DNA of 20,561 nucleotides, taken from contig JNEM01006066.1 of assembly GCA_000697335.1 (NCBI GenBank), positions 1-20,561 on the forward strand. The letters are read 5' to 3'. Below are positions 1 through 9,359 of this stretch, piece after piece; position 1 is the first letter of the stretch, and each line of letters starts with the position of its first letter. Origin of the DNA: Conidiobolus incongruus B7586. Its lineage: Eukaryota; Entomophthoromycota; Entomophthoromycetes; Entomophthorales; Conidiobolaceae. The position numbers and the translations under genes were made by a program. The notes below the pieces were generated by a model that was not told the DNA's origin, ran no database searches, and saw only the letters and a list, made by a program, of their open reading frames with translations.

Positions 1-559
1 TATGACTAATTTTTATAAGTTGATATATCTAGTTTATTTAGTTTTATCTTAAAATTTAATATTATTTAATAAGATCATAATTGATTCTTATATTTTGGAT
101 ATAATATTATATTTAAAATTATTTATATTATATTAAACATAAAAATAATATATTATATATTATAATATATAAATATTTTTATTGCAAATAATAAAGTAAA
201 TAAGCTTTGAATAAATAATGATATATATTCTTATCATCAATAATAATCCTAAAAATATTATAAATGATTACATATATAAATATAATAATATTCCTTTGAA
301 TTTTAGAATTTTTGTAATTTAATAAAATTGAAAATTTAATAAGAAATTATATAGATATAAAGGAAAAAAATTTTAATAGAAATTTACAAAAAAGGATGAA
401 GAATTGAATTAAAAAGATTTAAAATCAACATAATATAGAAAAGATGAAAAGTTATTAAATAAAAATATAAAAATTAAAATATAATGAGAATGATATTGAA
501 ATTTGTAATAATAAACATTTATATTAAAGATTTTAATTTTACTTGAGAAGTCATTAGCA
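1..559. other. AT-rich intergenic stretch
   Basis: Almost only A and T, with many short homopolymers and TA runs. No frame on either strand has a start, coding-like composition or splice signals that I can support. I see no gene or repeat unit here. Confidence 0.7.
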
Positions 560-633
560 GCTCCCATAGCTCAGTTGGTTAGAGCGTGGTGCTAATAACG
601 CCAAGGTCACAGGTTCGATCCCTGTTGGGAGCA
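560..633 (+). tRNA. tRNA-Ile (anticodon AAU)
   Basis: A complete 74-nt cloverleaf. The acceptor arm GCTCCCA (560-566) pairs with TGGGAGC (626-632) and A633 is the discriminator base. The D stem is GCTC/GAGC. The anticodon stem TGGTG (587-591) pairs with CGCCA (599-603), with one T-G pair, around loop CTAATAA, which gives anticodon AAT at 594-596, read as isoleucine (ATT/ATC after A-to-I editing). The A box (TAGCTCAGTTGG, 567-578) and B box (GGTTCGATCCC, 612-622) are intact. There is no intron and no encoded CCA, as expected for a eukaryotic nuclear gene. Confidence 0.97.
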
Positions 634-640
634 CTTAAAC

Positions 641-644
641 TTTT
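641..644 (+). terminator. RNA polymerase III terminator of the tRNA gene
   Basis: A TTTT run starts 8 nt after the tRNA 3' end, the usual position for a Pol III stop. Confidence 0.7.
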
Positions 645-874
645 ATCTAAGTATATGTATTATTATTTTTATTCAATACACTTAGTGATAATTTAAATCC
701 ATTTATTATAATAATAAATTTAAACTAGGTAAAGTTTTTATAATAGTTAAACTTTTATCATTAAATTTTTTTTTCTTTCAACAATTGTTTTTTAAAATAA
801 TTGTAATTATTAAATATTATATACATTATTTCAATTTTTTTCACATAATTTAATTAACTCTATTCTCACTAAAT

Positions 875-884
875 TATCCCAAAA
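875..884 (+). promoter_or_regulatory. ATCCCA promoter-like element of the SNARE gene
   Basis: TATCCCAAAA in sense orientation, 94 nt before the ATG at 979. It is the first of a set of similar elements in front of every intact protein gene of the window. Its function is inferred only from this recurrence. Confidence 0.45.
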
Positions 885-978
885 TTTAACACTTATTATT
901 GTGAGACTATTATTCAATCTAAAACACCTCACTACCTTAACAAATTATTCAAAATTCACTACATTAAATAAAAAAATT

Positions 979-2214
979 ATGACAACTAGAAATCGTACAC
1001 TATTATTCAATCAATTTCGTAAAAGTTTATTACCTAATAACAATAGTATATTTAATGAAGATTCTAATACCCTTGAAAAGCAAAATTTATTGAGTGTAGA
1101 ACCGAGTAAAAGTAATGAGACTAGAGAATTTGAAATTATTGAGATGGGTGTACTACCGCCAAAATGGTAATAATTATTTTATTTACTAGTAGTAATATTT
1201 ATTTATGTTTACTATAGGGTTGATATTAAAGAAGAAGTAATTCTAAATTCAATATTATTAAAATTCATAAATTAAATGATTTTTAGGTTCAAGATGAGAT
1301 ATCTCAAATTAAAACTAATAGTAAATATAACCTTGAAAAAAAACACTTATTATATCATATAAATTAATTTTGTATAGTGAAAAAATTAGAAAACTTATAT
1401 AAAAACAGATTGCTGCCCGGATTTCACGACAGGAGCAACGAAGAAAAATTAATTGAACAGTTGACGGAGTACATCACTTCAGTAAGTGCACTATTTTACT
1501 ATTAGAACTAATATTAATCTAGTGATAGCAATTCTATAAAACCCAAAGCAAAATCAAGCAACTCACTTTTGAAATTACGGGTAGTGGTACGAATAATGAA
1601 ACAATTTGTAAAAATGTTCAAATTAGCTGTGCTTTGAAATTGCAGGAGATTTCGAATCAGTTTAAGAGTGTTCAAAGTAATTATTTGCAAAGTAAGTATT
1701 GATATCATTGTAGGAATATGTGATTAATTTAGGGTTGTAGAGATTAAGTCGAGAGAAACTGTTGTGAATAGTGTGGAATTCGATAATGAAGTACAAGAAT
1801 TCGAATTGGAAGTAAGTTTAATATAGCTTAATATAATTTATAGATATTTTGATAGATTAATCAATTTAGAGCTCGATTAAGCAGACCCAAGGCCAAAAAC
1901 AAATAATTAAAAATCAAAATTACGAATTAATTCAACAGCGTGAGAGGGAAATAGATGAAATTGCGAAGAGTATAGGTCAACTGGCTGAAATTTTCAAAAG
2001 TTTATCCACTCTGGTTATCGATCAAGGTACGTTGATAGATCGGATTGATTACAACGTGGAGCAAATGAATGCCAATATATCTTCAGCCGTTACAGAATTG
2101 CATCAGGCAGTGGGGTACCAAAGGAGTCGAGGAGGCAAGATGTGCATTATGCTTTTAGTAGGTCTCATTGGACTGTTGATTATTTTGTTAATATATAAGG
2201 GCATTAGAAGATAA
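979..2214 (+). CDS. Tlg2/syntaxin-16 family Qa-SNARE
   Basis: Membrane-anchored t-SNARE that, in its family, mediates fusion of endosome-derived vesicles with the trans-Golgi network. Spliced model: exons 979-1166, 1218-1236, 1287-1320, 1378-1481, 1529-1691, 1741-1811 and 1870-2214, giving 307 aa and stop TAA. Each junction is fixed by frame plus family motifs: MTTRNRT start, LPPKWVD (residues 59-65), LLPGF-D near 92-98, YLQKIKSRE near 168-174, and the SNARE helix (about 213-275) with zero-layer Gln245 in VIDQGT and the diagnostic DRIDYNVEQ (250-258). A single membrane segment (about 284-302) ends the protein. Length fits the family (about 300-400 aa). I chose the ATG at 979 because it starts the conserved N-terminal peptide; an upstream GTG in the same frame is not needed. 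Syntaxin-16/Tlg2 rather than Sso, Sed5 or Pep12 is favoured by the PPKW and LPGF motifs. Confidence 0.92.
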
Positions 2215-2518
2215 TGTTATTTATAAAGTTTCATTTGGATATTTTTCTTATGAGCATTCATCATTTTTTCAACTAATGAATAAAATCATTTTAATTAATA
2301 TAAAAATATTATTAAAAATGGTTTAAACATTGGATTATTGATATAGTATCCTAAATGTCAACCAAATAATTATTAAATCCTGTTATTTTGAATAATTAAA
2401 TATTTTGACCAATATTCTTTTTATTTTTTCTAATAATAAAAACTATTGAAATTATTGATACTAGAATCATTAAATTCAGTTCAATTTTAAAAAATTAAAT
2501 TATAATTATACTTAACAA

Positions 2519-2520
<2 letters not shown>

Positions 2521-2550
<30 letters not shown>
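2521..2550. repeat. (AT)15 microsatellite
   Basis: Fifteen uninterrupted AT dinucleotides, self-complementary, in non-coding DNA about 300 nt after the SNARE stop codon. Likely length-variable between isolates. Confidence 0.95.
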
Positions 2551-2554
<4 letters not shown>

Positions 2555-3557
2555 TGAATCAACTGATTATATTTTGAAAGAATTAGACAATATTTTAATA
2601 TAATATTTTATGGTTAGCCGACTATATTGAAATGTTTACTATTCAAATTCATAATTATTAACTATAATTTTTTTGTTATTTGGTATTGTTTGATTTAGAA
2701 TCCAATTGAAAATATTGACAAAAATCGTAGTTAAAATATGATTTAGTTTATTGGATTATTTTATTATAAGCAATCATTAGAATATATATATATATATTTC
2801 ATTCGTGACTTGAATATTTTCAATCAATAAACATTTTGATAATGATAATTATAATTGAAATAAACATATTTTTAATATTAGTTATTAAATTAAATAAATT
2901 GTTGAATATTCGGGTGTTGATTATAATATTTTTGAACATGTTTTATGTGTTATATAAATTGATACAAACAAATTTTAATATATTTTTTGTTTATATGTCA
3001 TTTGCCTTTTGAATTGCATAAATCAAGAATTATATAACGAATCAATCTAAACCATCGATGCAAAAACAGCAATAAGCTAATTATTTTTACATTTGTTTCA
3101 TTATATCATTATACTCGTAGTTTTATATACTATCATAATCATAATCTCAATCAATATCACAGTTGATTATCAAATTAATCAATACATTAAAATCCACCAA
3201 TGTCAAGTGACTTGGATGTATGAAATAGGAATAGAATGGGATAGGAGTTGGGATTTTGAATTCGATCATGTGTTCTTTTTAATGTTGCATTCACAGATTT
3301 AAATCAATATAGTAGTAATGTAAAATTAAATTTTGGATATAGTATGAATTCAGTTCAAAATAGTTTTAAAAATTGATGAATTTAGATCAACTTGATTTTA
3401 CTAGGTATAAACTATTCAATCTATAATACCAATAATGATTTCTGATGATTCCTGAATCAATATTCGACGATTTTCAAAAATTTATTTAATGCTCCATTTT
3501 GTATTTATAAAATTCATGAAATAATAATTATCACTGCAATCAATTTAAATTGGATCC

Positions 3558-3567
3558 AATCCCCCAA
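3558..3567 (+). promoter_or_regulatory. Variant ATCCC element of the Nur1-like gene
   Basis: AATCCCCCAA in sense orientation, 81 nt before the ATG at 3649. It is the least exact copy of the shared element (two extra C in place of AT), followed by a CT-rich leader. Confidence 0.35.
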
Positions 3568-3648
3568 TTCCAATCAACTTTAACATTTAGTATAAATAAC
3601 TTACATCTTCCCAAGCTTTGGATACTATTTCCAAATAATTAAATAATA

Positions 3649-4996
3649 ATGCCAGTAGTAATTAAACAAGAATCCTACTTTGAAAGATTTTTGAATACAC
3701 CTATTAATCTTATTAATAATTTTATCGAAGATTTAAACTGTTGGGATTGGGATAGCATTGGCGACAAACTTAGGTAATTTTCATTTGAACATTTATTTAT
3801 GAGATATTCATTTGGGTTAGTGTGCCCGTAGGTATAAGTTGTAACTTTATCCTATTTCTATTCGCTATTGGTAGGATTAATGACACCGACAATTTGTCGA
3901 GTTCCGAATCTTTGACTTGGAATCAATTGTTTCAATTTGACAGTTTTAACCATTGGGTAAACTTCCAAATTACTATTATTATATCTTAAATCTGACTCCA
4001 AATTAGCTTCAACTCTTGGAATATCTATTAATTGGTGGAAGTTTTCTCAACTGGATTAACCTTATTTATTTTAATTTTAAATTTTATCAATTATTTTTTG
4101 GTAAAATAGACGATTTAGTAACCATCCTTAGGATTATAATATCTATAGAAATATTAATTGGAGTTTAGGAAATTTTTTTAAATCAGCATACGGAACTGAG
4201 ATCAATTTTTGATCGTAAACCTTGGTGGGGCGACCGCTGGTGGGGAAGATGGCTGTAAGTTATTTTGGATAATATTATTTACTAAATTTTAATGCAATAC
4301 TTAGTTATAATTTGGTTAAGGAGTACTTACCCAAGGGAGGACCCGAAGTAATTCATTTAAAAATTTGGAATTTTAATAAATTTCAATTGAACTTAGCTTG
4401 GTAATTCATTATTTATTGCTTTCACGCCAAATTGTTACTAATCTCAAATCAGTCTATTTTCTCCTCCCAGTGTCCTTATCATGTACAATCTCACCTACAC
4501 GAATTGGTATTATTTAACATTTATTAGTATACTTATCAGCGTTCAGGTAATTTCCTCCTTCCCCAATTTTTATTCTCGATCACTACTAAGCATTCGATAG
4601 AATTGGATCCTTAAAAACCAATTCCTACAACTTCTGAAGGACAAACAGCTGATTTACAGTCAACTGATGAATGAATACAATACCAAATTTGTGAATAATT
4701 TCTTCAAGTTAAAGTTGGATCGAGCTTGTCAAACTGAAGATCTTGATAATGATTACGATGGCGAATCTGTCGTCAATAGAAAGTAAGTGCTACTAAGTTT
4801 TGGAATGTTGATTGGTAACTGATATGAAATGTTAGGAATTCTATAGATTCTTGTAGAGCTAAAGAACCATCAGGTAAATATTATTTTTAAACCAGTGCTA
4901 GTAGTTATTAATGTTCATATAGATTTTGATATGAGTAATTCAAGTTTAAAGCAACGATCTCCTGATAATCCTTTTCAATCTGGTAGATATTATTAA
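3649..4996 (+). CDS. Nur1/Mug154-family nuclear rim membrane protein
   Basis: The yeast relative Nur1 sits in the nuclear envelope and helps tether and silence rDNA and telomeres. Spliced model: exons 3649-3773, 3821-3956, 4007-4117, 4169-4254, 4305-4400, 4453-4546, 4601-4782, 4836-4873 and 4923-4996; 313 aa. Features matching the family in order: an N-terminal helix ending in a Trp-Asp motif (CWDWD, 31-35), membrane segment about 44-60, second membrane segment about 93-118, a Trp-rich loop (about 141-153), the block YLPKGGPEVIHLKIW (160-174), the FSPPSVLI membrane block (187-194) with a further hydrophobic stretch near 204-215, and the helix ending in MNEYNTKFV (239-247). After about residue 260 the tail is acidic and Ser-rich. 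The ending is uncertain: the frame stops at 4994-4996 unless a weak donor at 4983 is used. Nine exons over 1.35 kb make this the most fragmented gene here. Family assignment rests on remembered yeast Nur1. Confidence 0.82.
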
Positions 4997-5734
4997 TTCT
5001 CTTAACATAAACAATTTCATAAAATAAATCAATCCTAAATTAATTTTTAGTAATTATGATCCATTAGGCTATTTGATAAAAATCAATTTTTTTAAATTCA
5101 ACTACCTAATATTTCAGCATTTGATTGGAATTATTATAATCAATAGTTATAATTCAAATTATAACAATAGAATAATAGTTATTGGATTGATCAAATTGAG
5201 ATCGCTAGTTAATTTTAATTTTAATTAATTATCTTTGTTGTAATACTCTGTTATTTACAGTTCCTAAAGTTTTGGCATGGTTAAAATTGATATTGATATT
5301 TGTATCATTGGAAATCATTTTTAAAACAAATAAAGCGAATGAATTTTTAAATAGTAATCAGCTAAAGTAATGTATATGAACTAAGAGGAAGATGTTATTA
5401 CCACAAATTTTTCTGTTTTTATACCATGGAGATGATTGCTAAAACATTTGTTGTCCTTATCAAAGCAACATCTATTAATAGGAACTCCCATGATTTAGTG
5501 ACTTATATACCCAACAATCTTAATATCAAATTTTGTAAAAATAGGATATAATTGAATTTTCATTTAATATTTTATTCGAATATTAGAAGTTGTTTATTAA
5601 TTGAAGCTAATAATTAAAATGGCCAATACCGCATAAATGAATCCATAATCAATTTTTCAAATATAATAATTTAATTATGTCTTGGAAAGTGACCACTTTT
5701 GCGTCCGTGTCTCATAGAGTTACCTGAGTCGCGA
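4997..5734. other. Convergent 3' region between the Nur1-like gene and CSN6
   Basis: Tail-to-tail spacer. Most is AT-rich filler. Two parts look partly coding: 5263-5370 (+), a 35-codon open frame directly after a TTATTTACAG acceptor-like site, with a hydrophobic stretch; and 5671-5787 (-), which overlaps the last CSN6 exon in another frame. Both are discussed as findings. Confidence 0.5.
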
Positions 5735-7080
5735 TCACCTTTTTTGACACTTTCCCGCATTTGGCGATAGTTCTCCTTGACAATCAACTACTTAAATTTA
5801 ATAATTGTATAAGCAATTAATGACGAAAAAACCTACCGTAGATAGATGCGTCATGCCTTTGGTAATAGCTGTCAAATAATTGACCAAAAGAGTGTCTGAA
5901 TATTCCTAAATCATAGTTAAATAAATATCGCTGAAAATCTGAAAATGAATTTACATTTAATAAAACCGTATCAACAGTTGCCAATTCGTCAGTCTTAGGC
6001 AATTGGTCCACCAGGTTTTTGATTTGATTAAGGATGTAGGCATTGGCATCGAGTTCACCTGAAAATATGATTCAGGTTGTGTAATCTAGTAGGACTATCG
6101 AGAAAATTACCTTGTTTCACGGAATTCAAGTATTGGATCAAGTACTTCAATTTGGATTTTAGGAGGTTGACAGCGTGGAGTTGGGAAGTGAAATAGTTGA
6201 TACCTAATGACCATATTGACAAACATATTAAATGAAGAATATATGAAGCAAATTACCCGAATTAAACTCAGTTTCTCCCACTTTCTTGACATCCTTAGCT
6301 TCTTCGTAAGCTTTGTGGGCGTCAATAGCCTTTTCCTTGGACCAGTCAACGGCGATGAATTCCATGGAGTCGGACGCAATTTCGTACCTCTGAACCTGCA
6401 GCCATTTGGATGTGTCACTATCGCCGTATCCCCCGGCTTCCCACGCACTCAGCGGCAAATTCGTGCGATTGTTCATGCTCTTCACATCTTTGGCCCCTTG
6501 GATCATTTTAGGAATATCTACAAGTAAGAGTAGGGGATTCTCGATTTTGGATTGGATCTAAATCCTATTAATACCAATCTAAATTTGATAAGTGAAATTT
6601 ACTTGTTTTTGAATGTCCCAACACTCACCAGTTGGTAAATTTCCTATATAGTACCAGCCTAAATGCTCAAGGTCTGGCAATATCTGTTTCACTACACTAA
6701 CATTAATAACTACCGCAGATATTTTTGAAAGTTATTTACTTTGGTCCTTCCTATTGCTGAAAAATTCTTGATCGATGGTGACTCCATCATCGTGAAATTT
6801 CAACTCATAACTCGTAACAATATTCATCAGGGGCCCTGATTGCGAGCCTAGTAGTACACCTAATACTGCCGAATTGTTAATAAATAAAAATAGAGATTTG
6901 AGTGAATTGTTTACTTTGATTATGTTGCTGAGTTGTTTGAAACTGTAGGCGTGTGAAGTGGTCCACGATATTGATAAGAGGTAAAGGATGACTATTTTTG
7001 TATTAGTATAAAATTAAAATGTTTATAAAATGTATTTACATTAGTAGTTTTAACTCGGAATGGGATTGACTATTTGACAT
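5735..7080 (-). CDS. COP9 signalosome subunit 6 (CSN6), MPN-minus protein
   Basis: Non-catalytic partner of CSN5 in the COP9 signalosome, which removes Nedd8 from cullins. Spliced model: exons 7040-7080, 6915-6991, 6740-6865, 6603-6691, 6257-6557, 6111-6203, 5837-6058 and 5735-5787; 333 aa. Matches to CSN6 in order: LLIHPLPLINIVDHFTR (12-28), LGVLLGSQSGP (MPN core), SYELKF, an LPDLEHLGWYYIG block, KIENPLLLL, LPLSAW, and the C-terminal helical region LKYLIQYL to FGQLFDSYYQR. The MPN fold lacks the JAMM metal ligands, as is usual for CSN6. The gene is divergent from the Alb1-like gene. The last exon is doubtful: donor GTAGGT is atypical here, and the frame it forces stops after 17 codons, while a neighbouring frame stays open to 5671. 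Confidence 0.82.
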
Positions 7081-7159
7081 TTTTTAGATTACGTCGATCA
7101 AAGTGACTTGATGATAGAGAAAATTTATTATCATGAATTTGAAGAAAGGGAAATTTGAT

Positions 7160-7169
7160 TTATGGGATT
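7160..7169 (-). promoter_or_regulatory. ATCCCA promoter-like element of CSN6
   Basis: AATCCCATAA read on the CSN6 strand, 79 nt before its ATG, matching the elements upstream of the kinase, Ntr2-like and eIF5B genes base for base. Confidence 0.5.
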
Positions 7170-7369
7170 TAATCTCAGAAATGTAATAATTTAATAAATA
7201 TTCTATGATTTCATCATCAATAAAAAATGGTTTTATATAAAAAATAGAAAATTTCTAAATTTTTCAAATTTTTCTAATTCAAATTGAATATACTAAAATG
7301 AATCATCTGAATATATTTATAGTTCAATTAAAAAAACAGCAGTATTAGAAAATTCGTTGTATTGGGTTG

Positions 7370-7379
7370 AATCCCACAA
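7370..7379 (+). promoter_or_regulatory. ATCCCA promoter-like element of the Alb1-like gene
   Basis: AATCCCACAA in sense orientation, 86 nt before the ATG at 7466. Confidence 0.45.
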
Positions 7380-7465
7380 TTTTTCAATTTAAATTAAATA
7401 TTTAAATAGATTATATTCAAGTTGCCTAAAGCAAGATTCTTTTATAATAAATTAAATACTAAATA

Positions 7466-7961
7466 ATGGGCAAAAAGAGTAACCAATACCAAAAATCATA
7501 TTAAAAATAATTTAATATTTGAATTACTTAGGAAGAAACAATCCTAAACTCGGATACCTAGAAAAATTGGAACAAGCACAACAGAACACTATTGAGGTGA
7601 AGTTGCCATTTTCCGACAAGGCTTTGGGCATTGGAAGTGAAAACAAGACAAACAGTAATGAAATAATTCTAAAAATATTATTACAATCCATTAACGAAGA
7701 TTAGGTAATCCTGATGCTATTTCGAATTTGACCAAGGAGTTCCAACTGCCGCCCCATATGAAACCCACCTTGCATACTTCTATATCGTTAGGAGTGAGTC
7801 AAAAATCGAAGGCTAGTACCAAGACGAGTAAGAAGATGAACGCAAAAAAAGCCAAAATGTTGGAGAAAGCTATGAACCGAGCGGATCAAATCGAGGGCAA
7901 GGTGCAAAAGAGAGAAAGCAAGAATATAGTTAAGGATAATATGAAAAAAATTTGGGATTAG
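7466..7961 (+). CDS. Small basic protein, probably Alb1-like ribosome biogenesis factor
   Basis: Spliced model: exons 7466-7478, 7532-7654 and 7705-7961; 130 aa, stop TAG. The first exon is only 13 nt (MGKK plus one base) and was accepted because its donor, the 53-nt intron and the frame all agree. The protein starts MGKKRRNNPK and ends with a Lys-rich helix (about 85-130; core KAKMLEKAMNRADQIEGKV, then a conserved-looking IWD end). That pattern (K-R/K-LEK---RAE----K--KR-------W-) resembles the C-terminal part of fungal Alb1, a shuttling factor of pre-60S ribosomes that binds Arx1. The middle third is low in complexity and unfamiliar. The match is from memory and short; another nucleolar basic protein is possible. 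The gene is convergent with the dephospho-CoA kinase gene. Confidence 0.55.
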
Positions 7962-8031
7962 TTTATAGAGCGAGATAGATTATCATAAAGATTAATAAAT
8001 CATTTTTATTGTTTATTTCAAAATTTTGTAT
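7962..8031. other. Compact 70-bp convergent terminator region
   Basis: Joins the 3' ends of two facing genes. AATAAA on the + strand (7994-7999) and on the - strand (8005-8010 and 8012-8017) lie within 24 bases, so the two poly(A) signals are interleaved and the 3' UTRs probably overlap as antisense RNA. Confidence 0.5.
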
Positions 8032-8856
8032 TTAATTGCCTAATAATTCACCTAAAATGGGATATACTATAAATTTTGTAAGCAATTTGAATGCTGCAAA
8101 AATGAGACCAATGACTACTATGGGAGGTAGAATTAACCAGAGCCAAGTGGTTAGCATAGTTGGCATTGACTGGTCAACGATGGTATCGACTTGGTGGTAA
8201 GTATTCTCCAAGGATCCACTGTTATCAATGACCCTTGTAGCCATCAATTTCTTAGTTTCAATACTCAATTGAGAACTAATGCGGTCCTTGGCCTCTTGTT
8301 CCGAGTATTGGTTGCGTTCAATCAGACGTTGTAATTGTGTTGCTTCATCACTAAAAACAGCATTAATACCAATTCTCAAATATTTCATAAAGATGTTTAC
8401 CAGTAAACTACCCATAATTCGCCCACAAACAGGTGAATCCCACTCTCAATCAACAATGGTGCATCAATTACAACGCAAGGTTCGGCACTCCAGTAATATT
8501 TCAACAATCTTTTAACTATCTCTATCTTAATATACCAATGAGTGATTTTATTTAACTTCCTACGTTGTGCGGGGTTCTTGAATATGAAATCACCCAACTT
8601 TTCGCGGTTGAGACTGCCGTCGGAATGGAGGTAATCAGGACCAAACTCTTTGGAAATTTCATTTAAAGCGGGTTTGCCGGGTTCTACAACTTCGCGCGCG
8701 AGGAGATCACAATCAATGATGGGGATACCGAGCAGGGATAGCTTTTTGGAGACCGTAGTTTTGCCTGATATTGATATAGATTCAGTAAAATATTAGTGGT
8801 TTGTTGAAGGATTAATTACCTGTAGCAATACCTCCAGTTAATCCTATAATTTTCAT
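8032..8856 (-). CDS. Dephospho-CoA kinase (CoaE/Cab5 type) with C-terminal membrane anchor
   Basis: Phosphorylates dephospho-CoA to CoA, the last step of CoA synthesis. Spliced model: exons 8820-8856, 8401-8764 and 8032-8350; 239 aa. The P-loop GGIATGKTT (residues 8-16) is rebuilt across the first intron, which falls inside the Gly codon. Further matches: the IIDCDLLAREVV motif, AQRRKL, the VVIDAPLLIESG motif, WVVYCDEATQLQRL across intron 2, and the lid-like SEQEAKDRISSQ. The catalytic core ends near residue 195. A strongly hydrophobic segment follows (about 203-222, WLWLILPP then Val/Ile-rich), then a short basic-hydrophobic tail. Fungal Cab5-type enzymes are known to carry such an anchor, which fits a membrane-bound CoA synthesis complex. 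The start is the first ATG and begins the P-loop strand directly. Confidence 0.95.
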
Positions 8857-9359
8857 AATTGATTGATTTTTGCTTTGCATAAATGACTTAGAGATGTGGA
8901 ACTAAATAGTTTTATTCAAATTTATGGGATTGTAATAAATAAACAATTGAATGTGACTTAGATTTGAATTAATAACTAATTTATTTACATAAGTTCTTAA
9001 GAGAATTAACCTGTGATATAAATAATTGTAGATTAATTAAATCTAAACTCTGTTGAATCTTTCTGATATTTTCAATCGCACAAATAATTTTTTGATGTGT
9101 TTAAATTATTTCTCAAATATTTTTCACTTATCCAATAAGAAACACGGATACAATCGAAGATACAATTAAATAGAGAAATGAACTGAATAATGTTTATATC
9201 TAAATTAGTACTTATTGTATAAAAAAGATGCAATCCTTGAAACCCAAAGGTTAGAGATAAATTTAATAAATAAAAATGAATTGAAATAATATTAATTCAT
9301 TTATGGTATCACCATTAGATCATTCATAATTAATTTAGTGACCTTTATGTAAATTTTTA
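8857..9359. other. AT-rich spacer with the kinase promoter
   Basis: 503 bases between the kinase start and the 3' end of the Ntr2-like gene. Apart from the promoter-like element at 8922-8931 and general AT-richness I see nothing. Confidence 0.6.
8922..8931 (-). promoter_or_regulatory. ATCCCA promoter-like element of the dephospho-CoA kinase gene
   Basis: AATCCCATAA on the gene's strand, 65 nt before its ATG. Confidence 0.5.

Larger units (their letters stand above)
634..978. other. AT-rich spacer and upstream region of the SNARE gene
   Basis: Holds the tRNA terminator and the presumed promoter of the SNARE gene, including the ATCCCA element at 875-884. The last 140 bases are pyrimidine-richer than the rest. 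I see no gene. Confidence 0.6.
2215..3648. other. 1.4-kb AT-rich intergenic region
   Basis: Between the SNARE gene and the Nur1-like gene. It holds an AATAAA at 2279-2284 that could serve the SNARE mRNA, an (AT)15 tract at 2521-2550, a shorter TA run near 2782-2798, and a pyrimidine-rich stretch before 3649. A frame at about 3093-3302 is open for 69 codons but opens on TTG, lacks a coding look and resembles nothing I know. No gene is supported. Confidence 0.6.
7081..7465. other. Divergent intergenic region, CSN6 / Alb1-like gene
   Basis: 385 bases serving as promoter region for both genes. Each side carries its own ATCCCA element in sense orientation. No other gene is visible. Confidence 0.6.

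Noticed and set aside
1-559. Mitochondrial DNA or centromere
   Set aside because: The extreme AT content suggested both, but the spliceosomal introns and nuclear tRNA next to it show ordinary nuclear DNA, and I see no tandem array.
3093-3302. 69-codon open frame (+) in the intergenic region
   Set aside because: Opens on TTG, no splice context, no family resemblance and Ile/Tyr-rich as expected from AT bias. The two TGGGAT sites inside it point the other way.
6207-6527. 106-codon open frame on the + strand
   Set aside because: Antisense to CSN6 exon 5, whose - strand product matches the family.
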